DNA from: Paenibacillus humicola
GTDB taxonomy: Bacteria > Bacillota > Bacilli > Paenibacillales > Paenibacillaceae
Direction: 5' to 3'
DNA length: 64,000 nt
Assembly: GCF_028826105.1 (NCBI RefSeq)
Contig: NZ_JAQGPL010000001.1
Coordinates: 4,738,501 to 4,802,500, forward strand
The notes beneath the pieces were generated by a model, which ran no database searches, was not told where the DNA came from, and was given only the letters and a program-made list of their open reading frames with translations. How positions within the stretch are numbered: position 1 is the first letter of the stretch; every line of letters begins with the position of its first letter. Of this stretch, positions 16,412 through 26,061 are shown one piece after another. Both the position numbers and the translations under genes were made by a program.

Positions 16412-16421
16412 TGCGCCTAAT

Positions 16422-18626
16422 CTACCATTCCAGCTCGACCTGCGCGCCCTCCGGATCGCCGGGATAACGGACAAGCAGCGTGCCGGTATCCGGGTCGAAA
16501 CGGACATCCGCCGGCTGCGAACCCCCCGCCACGGCCCTGCGGGGCGGAGCGGAACAGCGTATGCGCGTGCTGACGGTCATACCGGCCGGGGACTCGGATA
16601 CGAAAACGAGCCGGCCCGCTTCCCGCCGCTCGTCGCGGATGCGCGACGAGCTGACCAGGATTTCGGGCTCTCCGGTCAAGGCCGGCTTCCCCGCGCCGTT
16701 CAAATCGTACAGCAGGCAATCTTCGCCCGGCTTCAGCTCCACGCCGTTCCGCACGGGAAGGTCCGCTTCGAACAGGTCGATAAACCGGCCTTCCAGTACC
16801 GTTGCGGATGTCGAATCCGTCTCGTCCAGCGCGCGGGCGATCACATACGGGCCGCGTTTGATTCGCAGCGCGCCGCTTTCCTTGTAATCGCCCGCCTCTC
16901 CGCGCAGCTCCAACGCCCGCCGAACGCCGGCGCATACGCGCTGCGCGCCTTCCTCCGACCGCGAGAGGGCGGCGGGACTCACCTGGATATAAATAACGGC
17001 CCCGTCCCCGACCGGATACTCGCCTTCCTCCGGATTGCGCCCGAGCCCGAGCGATTCGAACAGATGCTCCTCCGGCCTGTCGTACGTCCGGCTGCCGGCT
17101 CCGCGGTTCCACCACTCCCGCACGCCGTGGAAAGGATCCGAGCCGTCGCCGGCGTAGATCAGCACGCCGCCCTCCCGCACCCATTGGCCGATCGCCTGAT
17201 GGATGCCCGGGTGCTCCGGCTTCATGAATTCGTAGCTGAGCATCAGCACCCGGTAGCCTTCCAAATAGCCCGGGAACGTCAAAATATTGTCCAGCTGCAC
17301 GGGACGCAGCGGGATGCCCTTCTTCACGAGCGGCAGCGCGAGCCCATAGAAGGCCGACCAATCGAGCAGCTCCTGCTGCTCCGCCGACAGCGAGCCGGGC
17401 GCCCCGGTGCCGTCGTATTTGAAGCTTTGCCGGTCTTCGCCCTCCGCGATGACGTCGCCGCGCTGATACATGGCCGAATTGGCCAGGCAGAGACCGATGC
17501 CCGTCGTATACGGCGCCCGGCCGCCGCTGTCCCCGGCCTCCTCTTCATGATTGTGCATATCGCGCAGCACGTTCATCACCGTCAGCAGGACGGTGGCGTA
17601 ATCGCCGGGAATCGTTTCTTTCCCGGTGCCGTCCTCCTTCGGATAGCTGCCTTCGAACACGCGGCGCGGCCACGGGCAAACCTCGTACCGGCTCACCCCG
17701 GGGTGAAGCAGCGAAGCGACGACGGTCGCGCGGTAGTTTTTCCGGTAATCGTTCCAGGCGTAGCGCGGGTTGTCTTCGATCGGATCGTGCAGAAACCACA
17801 TGTCGCGTCCCGTACCGCGCGTCAGCTCCTGCATAATGCCGTATTCCAGGTAAGCCGTCTCGAACGTCCGCTCGCGGCGGACACCCTTATAGACATTCGC
17901 GGTTCGCGCCGTTCCCGTCCAAATCTGCGCGATAAAGCCGTCACAGGACGGCATCGACACGAGCAGCGCTTCGGGGCTGACGATGCGCCACTGCGTATAA
18001 TTGATGAGGCTGTGCGTCGGCACGTAGAAACGGACCGTCCGTCCGTACGTCACCAGCGAATATTCCTTCATCTGGCTGCAAATCCGGTCCAGCGTCCGGT
18101 AATAAAGCGCCGCCTTCAGCTTGGAAGCCCGGTATTGGGCGTCCGGAGAGCTGTGCGGGGGAATCCATTCCTCCCCGTAGTAGTTCAGCCACTCCCGCTT
18201 GAACGCTTCCGAATAGCCGGACTGAGCCCAATATTCCGGCTCCTCCATATGAATCGCCTCGGCGCCGCAATCGATCGCCGTCTTGATGTACGTCGCCAAA
18301 TATTCGGCGAACGAAATCGTCGGCACCATATACGGCACGTCCTTGCCGTGCAGCAGATGCTTGCCTTCCCTGTCCGTCTGCGCTTCGTCCCAATGGTCGC
18401 GGCCGTCGAAGCGGCCATACAGGTAGTCCTGGTACTGGCCCCATGACACGCCCGTCATCAGGTGAATCGTATAGCCGGCCCGCTTCCATCCTTCGATGCG
18501 CTCCGGCAAATCGGCGCCGATGCCGTATACCATGACGAAGTCCGTGCGCAAATCGTATTTCGGCCCATACGGCCGCGACTCCTGAAACCCGGTCCACTCG
18601 GGACTTCTTTTCGTTAATCCGCTCAA
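16422..18626 (-). CDS. Uncharacterised TIM-barrel/beta-galactosidase-like protein
   Basis: A 734-residue protein without signal peptide. TTG is the start, after AAGGAGG. The first 300 residues look like a glycosidase-type barrel: a conserved acidic cluster MEEPEYW (127-133) sits where GH42/GH14-like barrels carry a catalytic acid. A middle region (VREGGVLIYAGDGSDPF) resembles the trimerisation/GATase-like domain of GH42 beta-galactosidases, and the C-terminus is beta-rich. It is the last gene of the alpha-mannosidase/LplABC operon, so it probably acts on the same imported glycan. I cannot assign a CAZy family. Confidence 0.6.
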   Translation of the reverse strand: MSGLTKRSPEWTGFQESRPYGPKYDLRTDFVMVYGIGADLPERIEGWKRAGYTIHLMTGVSWGQYQDYLYGRFDGRDHWDEAQTDREGKHLLHGKDVPYMVPTISFAEYLATYIKTAIDCGAEAIHMEEPEYWAQSGYSEAFKREWLNYYGEEWIPPHSSPDAQYRASKLKAALYYRTLDRICSQMKEYSLVTYGRTVRFYVPTHSLINYTQWRIVSPEALLVSMPSCDGFIAQIWTGTARTANVYKGVRRERTFETAYLEYGIMQELTRGTGRDMWFLHDPIEDNPRYAWNDYRKNYRATVVASLLHPGVSRYEVCPWPRRVFEGSYPKEDGTGKETIPGDYATVLLTVMNVLRDMHNHEEEAGDSGGRAPYTTGIGLCLANSAMYQRGDVIAEGEDRQSFKYDGTGAPGSLSAEQQELLDWSAFYGLALPLVKKGIPLRPVQLDNILTFPGYLEGYRVLMLSYEFMKPEHPGIHQAIGQWVREGGVLIYAGDGSDPFHGVREWWNRGAGSRTYDRPEEHLFESLGLGRNPEEGEYPVGDGAVIYIQVSPAALSRSEEGAQRVCAGVRRALELRGEAGDYKESGALRIKRGPYVIARALDETDSTSATVLEGRFIDLFEADLPVRNGVELKPGEDCLLYDLNGAGKPALTGEPEILVSSSRIRDERREAGRLVFVSESPAGMTVSTRIRCSAPPRRAVAGGSQPADVRFDPDTGTLLVRYPGDPEGAQVELEW

Positions 18627-18721
18627 GACGTTACTTACCTCCTTCGGCCTTCGCCGGTTCGATTTGTCCGGGTCGGTTCCCGCTCGCAGGCCAGCGCGCC
18701 GCTGACGCTGCGGGAAGCATC

Positions 18722-18752
18722 AGAGCGCGCGCTCGGAAACGGCGCGCGCTCT
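18722..18752 (-). other. Intercistronic hairpin between lipoprotein and barrel gene
   Basis: A perfect 10-base stem AGAGCGCGCG/CGCGCGCTCT without T-run. Such hairpins behind solute-binding-protein genes often stabilise the abundant upstream mRNA and reduce read-through. Confidence 0.55.
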
Positions 18753-18777
18753 GCATTTCCGGACATGTGCGGGACCG

Positions 18778-20448
18778 TCAGTTCGGCAGTCCCAGCTTCA
18801 CGACTTCCTTGCCCTTCAAATTATCGTTTACATATTTCATCGCATCGTCATAGCCGGTCTTCTTCATCTGGTCGCGCAGCGCATTCAGAATCTTGAGCGC
18901 GTCGGCGTCCGACTTCGCGAAAATCGCCTGCTGCCAGACGTCGCTGATCTGATCCATCGACGGTTTCAGCGAGTCCCATTCCGGCGATTTGGAGATGACG
19001 TCTCCCGGATTGTAGGCGGAGATCACCTTGATGCCGTTCGGGCGGAGAATTTTGCGCGCGTTTTCCATTGCCGCGATCCGATCCTGATCGGCCCAAATGT
19101 CGCCGCCGAGCGAGTTGGTGCGGTCCTGGCCGGTCATGCTTTCGAAGCCGATGCCGAAGCCTTCGTTCTTCTTTGCTTTGCCCGTCGTATCCGTGGCGAA
19201 TTTATCGAAAAATTCCTTTTTCGCGACCGGCTTGCCGTTCACCATGTCGTAATGGACGCCTTCAATGCCGTAATGCACGAGCTTGAAGCCTTCATCGGAC
19301 GCGAGGAAATCGAGCAGCTTCAGCGCCGCGTCCACATTTTTGCACGCTTTCGTGATGGCCGTCACGTTATTGCCCTGAATCGCGAGGTCGGCCGGCCGGT
19401 TCGGCTCGGCTCCGGCCCGCTCCAGCGGCCCGATCGGCACGTAGTCGCTGCCTGGATGCGCTTTCACGTATTCCTTGGAAGCGTCGAGAATGGCAGGGTA
19501 ATGCGCGGCCAGAATGGCGATGCGGCCCTGCTGCACTTTTTCGTTCGCGATCGGGTCCGTCTGCGTGAACGCTTCGGGATCCAGCAGCCCTTCGGAGATC
19601 AGCTTCCGGTAGTACAGCGTGTAATCCTCGTACGCTTTCGTGAAGAACGAATGCTCCAGCGTCCCGTCGCCTTTATCGGCATAATCCGCCCCGTAAAACA
19701 TCGTGTTGCCAATCGTGACGGCCCAGCCGCTGTGGAAGCCGCCGAGCGGAATGACGGGCAGGCCGTTTTCCTTCAGTCCCGCGTCCTTGATTTTTTTCAG
19801 CAGGCTGTACAGGTCGTCCTTCGTCTTCACCGACTGCGGGTCGACGCCGACCTTCTGCGCGATATCTTTACGGATATAAAAGCCGTACAGCCAATCCATT
19901 GCGTCCTTGTCCGTCGCCGGCTGGTTCTGGTACAGCAAATACCGTTTGTCGCCGAAGGCGCCTTCCGCCTTGTCGTACAGCGCCGGCGGCATGTTTTCCT
20001 TGGCGATCTCCTTCTCCAGGTTCGGATAATTGGCCAGCTTGCCCGAAATATCGACCAGCTGGTCCTCGTTCGCCGCTTTAATGATGCCGTCGAGCTCGCC
20101 GCCCCATGCCGGGCCGGTATAGATGTCGGGCAGATCCTGCGTCGCGAAAATCGTGTTGACCTTCTCGACCTCGCTGCCTTTCGTATAATCGAACTCCACC
20201 TTCACGCCCGTCTTCTCCTCGATCGCTTTGGCGATCGGCGTCATGTCGACGTCGCCGCCGCTCGAGCCGTTCCAGTTGTGCAAAATTTTCAGCGTTACCG
20301 TCTTGCCCGTGCCGGCGCTGCCGCCGGAATCGGAACTCCCGGTATTTCCGCCGCCGTTATTACCGCCGCTCGTGCAGCCGGCAAGCGCGCCGCCCATCAA
20401 GCTCGCCGCAAGTAAAGCCGAAGCCAGTTTGAGCCGCTTGTTCCACAT
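18778..20448 (-). CDS. LplA-type sugar-binding lipoprotein
   Basis: Extracytoplasmic receptor of a LplABC/YtcP-type ABC importer, 556 residues. The ATG follows GGAGGGG at ideal spacing; an in-frame extension upstream is unlikely. The signal peptide ends in the lipobox ALAGC with Cys25, followed by a Gly/Asn/Ser-rich tether. The mature domain is a long family-1-type binding protein (LKILHNWNGSSGG, FATQDLPDIYTGP). It lies in an operon behind two permeases and the GH38 mannosidase, which suggests mannosides or N-glycan pieces as ligand. The ATPase (MsmX-like) must be supplied from elsewhere. Confidence 0.92.
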   Translation of the reverse strand: MWNKRLKLASALLAASLMGGALAGCTSGGNNGGGNTGSSDSGGSAGTGKTVTLKILHNWNGSSGGDVDMTPIAKAIEEKTGVKVEFDYTKGSEVEKVNTIFATQDLPDIYTGPAWGGELDGIIKAANEDQLVDISGKLANYPNLEKEIAKENMPPALYDKAEGAFGDKRYLLYQNQPATDKDAMDWLYGFYIRKDIAQKVGVDPQSVKTKDDLYSLLKKIKDAGLKENGLPVIPLGGFHSGWAVTIGNTMFYGADYADKGDGTLEHSFFTKAYEDYTLYYRKLISEGLLDPEAFTQTDPIANEKVQQGRIAILAAHYPAILDASKEYVKAHPGSDYVPIGPLERAGAEPNRPADLAIQGNNVTAITKACKNVDAALKLLDFLASDEGFKLVHYGIEGVHYDMVNGKPVAKKEFFDKFATDTTGKAKKNEGFGIGFESMTGQDRTNSLGGDIWADQDRIAAMENARKILRPNGIKVISAYNPGDVISKSPEWDSLKPSMDQISDVWQQAIFAKSDADALKILNALRDQMKKTGYDDAMKYVNDNLKGKEVVKLGLPN

Positions 20449-20543
20449 ACGAACCCCTCCCGTTAACAAGTATAGTCCTCTATGATAAAGTCCCGCCGAG
20501 CGCGGAACGTTTATCCTTTTGCCGCAAAAAGCCCAATCGGCGC

Positions 20544-21440
20544 TCAGCCTTTCACCGAGCCGAGCATCGTGCCCTTCACGAAATACCGCTGCAGGAACGG
20601 ATAAACGCACAAAATCGGAAACACGGTAATGACAAGCAGCGCCATCCGCAGCGATTCCGGCGTCGAGCCGGCGAGGTTGACGTTGACCGTCTGTCCGCCC
20701 TCCTGGGACGCCCGCTGCAAGGAAGAAGAAAGCGCTTCCGCTTCAGTCAGCATTTGCTGGAGCAGCGTCTGGACGGGAATCAGATTTTTGTCGGATACGT
20801 AATAAGCGCCGGAAAACCAGTCGTTCCAATGGGTGACGCCGATAAACAGCGAGATGGTCGCCAGCACCGGCCCCGACAGCGGAAGAATGATTTTCAGGAA
20901 AATTTGAAAATCGCCGTAGCCGTCGATGCGCGCCGATTCCTCCAGCTCCTCCGGGATCCCCTGCAGAAACGTGCGAATGATGACGATATGAAAAAAACTG
21001 AACAGCAGCGGAATGACATATACCCAGAAGGTGTTGATCAGATGCAGCTTTTGCAGCGTAATGAAAAACGGAATAAAGCCCGCGCTGAAGATGGTCGGCA
21101 GAAAAATGTAATAAGCGAAAAACGTGCGCCCCGGAAGCGACTTCTTCGACAGCGCGTACGCCATCATCGTGCAGAGCGACACATGCAGGAACGTGCCCAG
21201 CAGCGTCCGCATGATCGTGATTTTATAAGCCTGCCAGATCCGATGGTTCTCGAACACCTGCGCGTAATTGTCCATCGTAAACTTGCGGGGGAAGAAATAC
21301 AGCGCCCCGAGCATCGAGTCCTTCCCGTCGTTCAGCGAATAGACGAGAATATAAATGAACGGATAAATCATCGTTAATGCGAACAGCGTCAAAAGCGTAT
21401 AATTCAGCAGCTCGAACAAAGGGAGCTTCCTGCTCGCCAT
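20544..21440 (-). CDS. Sugar ABC transporter permease, LplC/YtcP-type
   Basis: Inner-membrane permease with six predicted membrane segments, 298 residues. The EAA loop of CUT1 permeases is present (EELEESARIDGYGDFQIFLKIILPLS). GGAGTGAGACGGT precedes the ATG. The C-terminus FVKGTMLGSVKG is the usual end of YtcP-like permeases. It pairs with the LplB-type permease 23 bases upstream and the lipoprotein downstream. Confidence 0.93.
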   Translation of the reverse strand: MASRKLPLFELLNYTLLTLFALTMIYPFIYILVYSLNDGKDSMLGALYFFPRKFTMDNYAQVFENHRIWQAYKITIMRTLLGTFLHVSLCTMMAYALSKKSLPGRTFFAYYIFLPTIFSAGFIPFFITLQKLHLINTFWVYVIPLLFSFFHIVIIRTFLQGIPEELEESARIDGYGDFQIFLKIILPLSGPVLATISLFIGVTHWNDWFSGAYYVSDKNLIPVQTLLQQMLTEAEALSSSLQRASQEGGQTVNVNLAGSTPESLRMALLVITVFPILCVYPFLQRYFVKGTMLGSVKG

Positions 21441-21463
21441 ACCGTCTCACTCCTTCCGGTTCG

Positions 21464-22381
21464 TTAGAAAAGGGACACGTCGCTCACCTTGCGGGCAATC
21501 CGGTTGACCGTCAAAATGAGAATCAGCGCAATGACGCTCTGGAACAATCCGACGGCGGCCGCGTAGCTGAGACGTCCTTCGCTGATGCCGGAATTAATGA
21601 CGTGGACGTCGAGCACGCTGCCGATCGCCGCCGTCGCCGGTCCGTTCAGCAGCAGGAGCTGCTCAAAGCCCGCGCTCATCAGGCTGCCGGTGGCGAGAAT
21701 GAACAGAATGACGGAAATGCCGCGTATGCCGGGCAGTGTCACGTGCCAGATTTGGCGGAACCGTCCCGCCCCGTCGATTTTCGCCGCCTCGTACAGCTGC
21801 TGGTCGATGCCGGCGATGGCCGCCATGTAGATGATCGAGTTCCAGCCGATGTTTTTCCATACGTCCGAACCGACGATAATCTGATAAAACCAGGTCGTAT
21901 TGTTCAGAAACTGGATCGGGTCTTTGACCGCCCCGGAAGCGACCAGAAAATCGTTGACCGGCCCGCCGTACGGGGTGAGCAGGCGCTGCATCAGCGTAAC
22001 GACCACGACCCAGGAGACGAAATACGGCAGATATGAAAGCGTTTGCACCGTTTTCTTGAATTTAAGGCTGCGAACTTCGTTCAATAGGATCGCAAGCACG
22101 ATCGGCATCGTAAAACCGACGATAAGCTTCATCGCGCTGATGATCAGCGTGTTCCGGATCAGGTCGCCGGCCAAATAATAATCGAAGAATTGGCGAAAAT
22201 ATTTCAGTCCCGCCCACGGGCTGCCGGTAAAGCCGCCCGTAAACCGGAAATCGCGGAATGCGACCTGGATGCCGAAGAGCGGCACGTAGGAGAAGATAAA
22301 AAACCAGACAATGCCGGGCAGCAGAAACAGGTAAAACAGCCTGTGCCGCCAAATGCGTTTCCACAGCAGGGATGCCGTCAC
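21464..22381 (-). CDS. Sugar ABC transporter permease, LplB-type
   Basis: Inner-membrane permease with six membrane segments, 305 residues. The EAA loop reads QQLYEAAKIDGAGRFRQIWH, typical of LplB. GTG start after GGAGGAACCGCAA. It lies 79 bases after the mannosidase gene and 23 bases before its partner permease, so one transcript covers all. No ATP-binding subunit is encoded, as usual for this transporter class in Bacillota. Confidence 0.93.
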   Translation of the reverse strand: MTASLLWKRIWRHRLFYLFLLPGIVWFFIFSYVPLFGIQVAFRDFRFTGGFTGSPWAGLKYFRQFFDYYLAGDLIRNTLIISAMKLIVGFTMPIVLAILLNEVRSLKFKKTVQTLSYLPYFVSWVVVVTLMQRLLTPYGGPVNDFLVASGAVKDPIQFLNNTTWFYQIIVGSDVWKNIGWNSIIYMAAIAGIDQQLYEAAKIDGAGRFRQIWHVTLPGIRGISVILFILATGSLMSAGFEQLLLLNGPATAAIGSVLDVHVINSGISEGRLSYAAAVGLFQSVIALILILTVNRIARKVSDVSLF

Positions 22382-22460
22382 TTGCGGTTCCTCCTTCTTC
22401 GTCGTGTAGAAGACGGACGGCCGGAGCGGCGGCCCGGGCCGCGCCGCCCGTCCGGGGGCC

Positions 22461-25400
22461 TTACAATGCGGGAGCCTCGAAGCGGACCGTCTTGATCTCG
22501 AACGGTCCGAACGACAGCGGAATGTTCGCCCCGTCCGTCTCCAGCCGCTCGAGCTTCGTCTCCATCAAGTCGGCCAGCCATGCCTCCGCGAAAGAGAAGC
22601 CTGCCGCCAGCGTCGTCTGCAGCCGCGTACCGGCCGTTTCGTACAGCCGGACGACGAGGCCGCCGCCGTCCTCGGACCGCTTCACCGCCTCAACCATCAC
22701 GTGCGGATGACCCGGCAGCAGGAAGGACCGGCCGGCCGGCCATGCGGCCGCGCCTTCGGCAGCCGCGGCCGTCTCGTATACGGCCGCTTGCGCTGCGGCC
22801 GGCGCCTCGGTACCGCTGCGCTCGCCTGCCGCCGCCCCGGCTGTCGCGGTCAGCGCTTCGGGCGCGCGCCGCTCATCCGGCCGCAAGCCGCCCGAATCCG
22901 CGCCGCCCGCCGTCCGCAGCGGCACGTTAAGCTCGCAGCCGCGCTTATACACCTCGGCCCGGACGTGATCTCCCGGATGCGGATATAGCGAGTACGTAAA
23001 CGCATGCCCGGCGCGGTCCGCGTCCGGATCGGGGTAGGACGGGCTGCGCAGCAGGTTCAGGTCGAGCTCGCTTCCTTCGGCGCGATGCCCGTACTTGCAG
23101 TCGTTCAGCAGCGCCACCCCGTAATCCGGCTCGGACAGATCGACATAATGATGCGCGCAGATTTCGTCCTTTGCGTAATCCCACATCGTATTGCGGTGCG
23201 TCGGCCGTTTCAGGTACCCGAATTGAATGTCGCAGACGACGCTGTCCGCGCGGACGTCCGCCGGGAACGACGTGCGGAGCATTTTGCCCGATTCCTTCCA
23301 GTCCGCCGTCGTCTCGAAATCGATCCTGCGGCTGCCTGCGGTCAGAACGACGCGCTGCACAAGCTCGGACTCGCCGAAAGCGTAGCGCATGACGAAACCG
23401 GCCGTCGGTCCGTCCGCGATTTCGCTCATGTTCAGCAGCCGCAGCGGCATGCCGCCGGTCTCCCGGTAATCCTGACGGAAATCCCAGGCGTCGCCGTCGT
23501 CGGCGTAAACGCGCAAATTGTTCGCCCGCTTCCCCTGCGGCACGATTTCGCGCCCCTGCTCCTTGTCGAGAATCGATACGATGGCGCCCTTGTCGTCGAA
23601 CGTGATCTTCAGCAGCTCGTTCTCGGCCTCGCGCTCGCCTGCCGACACGCGCAGCGTCTCGAATTTCTCCGCGGCCTCCTGCGCTGCAAGCCCCGAGGCC
23701 TGACCGGGAGCTGCATTCTCAGACACATCGGCGCCGGCGCCGGACGTCTCATCCAGCACGGTATACCCCATCGCCGGCACGCACACGCGCCGCCAGCGCC
23801 CGTCCAGCTTGAGCCATTCCTCCCGCTCCCACGGCAGCGAGTTGAACACGATCGTTCCGGTCTCCCGGCCGGCCGCCGCTGCATAGGCCTCGGTGATCAT
23901 CCGGCCGGTCCGCTCCAGCAGCGCCGCGTAACGCTCCAGCGACTCGTCGTACACCCGCTTGATCGACGAGCCCGGCAAAATATCGTGGAACTGGTAAAGC
24001 AGCACTTCCTTCCACATATCCTCCAGCGCTTCGGCCGGATAAGGCCGTCCGCCCGCAAGCTCCGCCAGCACGGCGGCGAATTCGAGCTCCCGCAGCGCCT
24101 TCTCCAGCTTGCGGTTGTACCGCTTGTTCCGGGCCTGGCTCGTCAGCGTGCCCTGATGCTTCTCGAGATACAGCTCCCCGCTCCAGGTCCGGTAGCGGTC
24201 CGCGCCTTCGGCAAGCCGCTCGAAAAACCGCGCCGACGGCTCCTGCACGACCGGGCTTAAGCCCAGCAGATTGCGCTCGCGCGCCAGCCGTTCCAGGTGC
24301 TCCTCGCCCGGGCCGCCTCCGCCGTCGCCGATGCCGAACAGCATCAGGCATCGGTCGGATACGCCTTTGTCCAAATAATCCTGCTCCGCCTTCACAATCG
24401 AACGCGGCGCAGCCGGACTGTTGTACGTATCCTCGGGGGGCATATGCGTCAGCACCTTCGAGCCGTCGATTCCTTCCCACATGAACGTGTGGTGGGGATG
24501 GCGGTTGTATACGCTCCACGACAGCTTCTGCGTCATCATGTAATCGACGCCGGATTTTTTCAGAATTTGCGGCAGGCTCGCCGTATAGCCGAACACGTCG
24601 GGCATCCAGAGCGTCTTCATGTCCTGCCCGAACTCCGCTTGGAAAAACCGCTTGCCGTACAAAATTTGCCGGACGAGCGATTCCCCGCCGGGCACGTTCG
24701 TGTCGGACTCTACCCACATCGCCCCCTGCGGCTCCCAGCGGCCTTCCTTCACCCGCTCCTTGATCCGGCCGTACAGCTTCGGATAGCGGCTCTTCATCCA
24801 GTCGTACAGCTGCGGCTGGCTTGCCCCGAACACGTAATCGGGATACCGCTCCATCATGCGCAGCGCCGTCGAGAACGTCCGCGCTCCCTTGCGGATCGTC
24901 TCGCGAATCGGCCACAGCCACGCCAGGTCGATATGCGCATGACCGACGGCGCTGATCGTCAGCACCGGGTCGCCGCCTCGAAGGGCCAGCTGTCCGCCCA
25001 GCATTTCGCGGGCTTTCGCGACGCGCTCGTCGGTAATGGCCGTAAGCAGCAGCGACGCTTCATAAAGCGTGCGGAAAATGCGCTCCTTCCGCGCCGTGCC
25101 CGCCGGCAGCCGCTCCGCCGTCTCCAGCAGCACCTCCCAGTCGTAATACAGCTGCCGGACCTCCTCCCGGCAGACGGCGACGAGCGCCTCCTTCAGCGTG
25201 CCGCTGCGGAACCGGCCGAACAGATCGTTGCAGCCGGCGTCGCCCCACAGGTCGATCCGCTCCGCGCCTGTCGACGATTCGCTGACGTGCACGACGCGCT
25301 TGCCCGGCAGCCCGAGCGAATAATCGAATTCGGAATTGATATTCGTCAGCCCCTGCACGGGGGTTCCATCGTCGTCGACCAGGCACAGCTCGCCGTTTAC

Positions 25401-25664
25401 ATCGATCAGCAGGACGACCTTGCCGCCCTTCGCCCGCTCCGGCACCGCCCCGCTGAAATGAAACCAGGCGCAGTCCCACAGCTCGCCCCACTTGTCGCCG
25501 GGAGCAAGCTCCACCCGCCGTCCGGACATCCGTTCCGCGTAGGGCACCGGCTCCGGCGTCACCCAGGCGGTCACGGCCAGCTGCGCAACCGGCTCGTAAA
25601 TGCTCGCCTGAAGCCGGTTCTGCACCGCTTTCAGTTGCTCGGGTCTAATCGTTTCGTATGGCAT
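22461..25664 (-). CDS. Alpha-mannosidase, GH38
   Basis: Cytosolic alpha-mannosidase of 1067 residues that releases mannose from alpha-mannosides. The metal site GHAHIDLAWLWP (241-252; His242, His244, Asp246) and the nucleophile segment MPDVFGY (354-360, Asp356) are visible, followed by the GH38 middle and beta-sandwich domains. AAAGGAGACGGAGCTGTAA precedes the ATG. Near the C-terminus an Ala/Gly-rich stretch of about 60 residues (around 22750-22940) interrupts the sandwich; it looks like a GC-rich expansion. It is the first gene of the operon with the LplABC importer and is preceded by a promoter overlapped by a perfect palindrome. Confidence 0.95.
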   Translation of the reverse strand: MPYETIRPEQLKAVQNRLQASIYEPVAQLAVTAWVTPEPVPYAERMSGRRVELAPGDKWGELWDCAWFHFSGAVPERAKGGKVVLLIDVNGELCLVDDDGTPVQGLTNINSEFDYSLGLPGKRVVHVSESSTGAERIDLWGDAGCNDLFGRFRSGTLKEALVAVCREEVRQLYYDWEVLLETAERLPAGTARKERIFRTLYEASLLLTAITDERVAKAREMLGGQLALRGGDPVLTISAVGHAHIDLAWLWPIRETIRKGARTFSTALRMMERYPDYVFGASQPQLYDWMKSRYPKLYGRIKERVKEGRWEPQGAMWVESDTNVPGGESLVRQILYGKRFFQAEFGQDMKTLWMPDVFGYTASLPQILKKSGVDYMMTQKLSWSVYNRHPHHTFMWEGIDGSKVLTHMPPEDTYNSPAAPRSIVKAEQDYLDKGVSDRCLMLFGIGDGGGGPGEEHLERLARERNLLGLSPVVQEPSARFFERLAEGADRYRTWSGELYLEKHQGTLTSQARNKRYNRKLEKALRELEFAAVLAELAGGRPYPAEALEDMWKEVLLYQFHDILPGSSIKRVYDESLERYAALLERTGRMITEAYAAAAGRETGTIVFNSLPWEREEWLKLDGRWRRVCVPAMGYTVLDETSGAGADVSENAAPGQASGLAAQEAAEKFETLRVSAGEREAENELLKITFDDKGAIVSILDKEQGREIVPQGKRANNLRVYADDGDAWDFRQDYRETGGMPLRLLNMSEIADGPTAGFVMRYAFGESELVQRVVLTAGSRRIDFETTADWKESGKMLRTSFPADVRADSVVCDIQFGYLKRPTHRNTMWDYAKDEICAHHYVDLSEPDYGVALLNDCKYGHRAEGSELDLNLLRSPSYPDPDADRAGHAFTYSLYPHPGDHVRAEVYKRGCELNVPLRTAGGADSGGLRPDERRAPEALTATAGAAAGERSGTEAPAAAQAAVYETAAAAEGAAAWPAGRSFLLPGHPHVMVEAVKRSEDGGGLVVRLYETAGTRLQTTLAAGFSFAEAWLADLMETKLERLETDGANIPLSFGPFEIKTVRFEAPAL

Positions 25665-25753
25665 TTACAGCTCCGTCTCCTTTTTTGCAGGCCATATCGT
25701 CCAGGCTCTAATCTTCCGGCTGCCTGTTCTGTATGCCGTCTTCGGCTACCCAT

Positions 25754-25799
25754 AATATAATATATGCATTGTATATATTCAATATATTTTTATTGAATA
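25754..25799 (-). promoter_or_regulatory. Promoter and operator of the alpha-mannosidase operon
   Basis: On the minus strand TTGAAT (25777-25782), 17 bases and TATATT (25754-25759) form a sigma-A promoter about 90 bases before the start. The -35 lies inside the perfect palindrome TATTCAATA-N6-TATTGAATA (25776-25799), well placed for repression, most likely by the GntR/LacI-type regulator encoded just upstream. Confidence 0.7.
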
Positions 25800-25905
25800 A
25801 TATTTTCCTTGACAGCGAAGCTTGCTTTGCCGCTTCAGGCAGGGAAGTCACCTTGCCCTGGCCCGTTCAAGCCAGGGTATATGCGAGTCCCGAACGTTTT
25901 AAGCA

Positions 25906-25952
25906 TGCAAAAAACCGGCTTCCGCCGCCGCTCAGGGGCGGCAAAGCCGGTT
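25906..25952 (-). terminator. Second terminator behind the GntR/LacI-type regulator
   Basis: Outer stem AACCGGCTT/AAGCCGGTT, inner stem GCCGCC/GGCGGC, followed on the minus strand by six T. It separates the regulator transcript from the mannosidase promoter. Confidence 0.85.
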
Positions 25953-25991
25953 CCTATCGCAAACCGCGGATAACCGCGGACACATGCAAAT

Positions 25992-26026
25992 AAACCTCCG
26001 GCTTCCTTAGCGGAAACCGGAGGTTT
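25992..26026 (-). terminator. First terminator behind the GntR/LacI-type regulator
   Basis: A 10-base stem AAACCTCCGG/CCGGAGGTTT is followed on the minus strand by ATTTGC. It lies about 130 bases after the regulator stop, beyond the 30-base repeat array. The gene-free stretch 25665-26152 thus holds promoter, palindrome, two terminators and the array. Confidence 0.75.
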
Positions 26027-26061
26027 GCAGCCGTTCCTGCGCCGGACAGCCAGCCGCCGGA

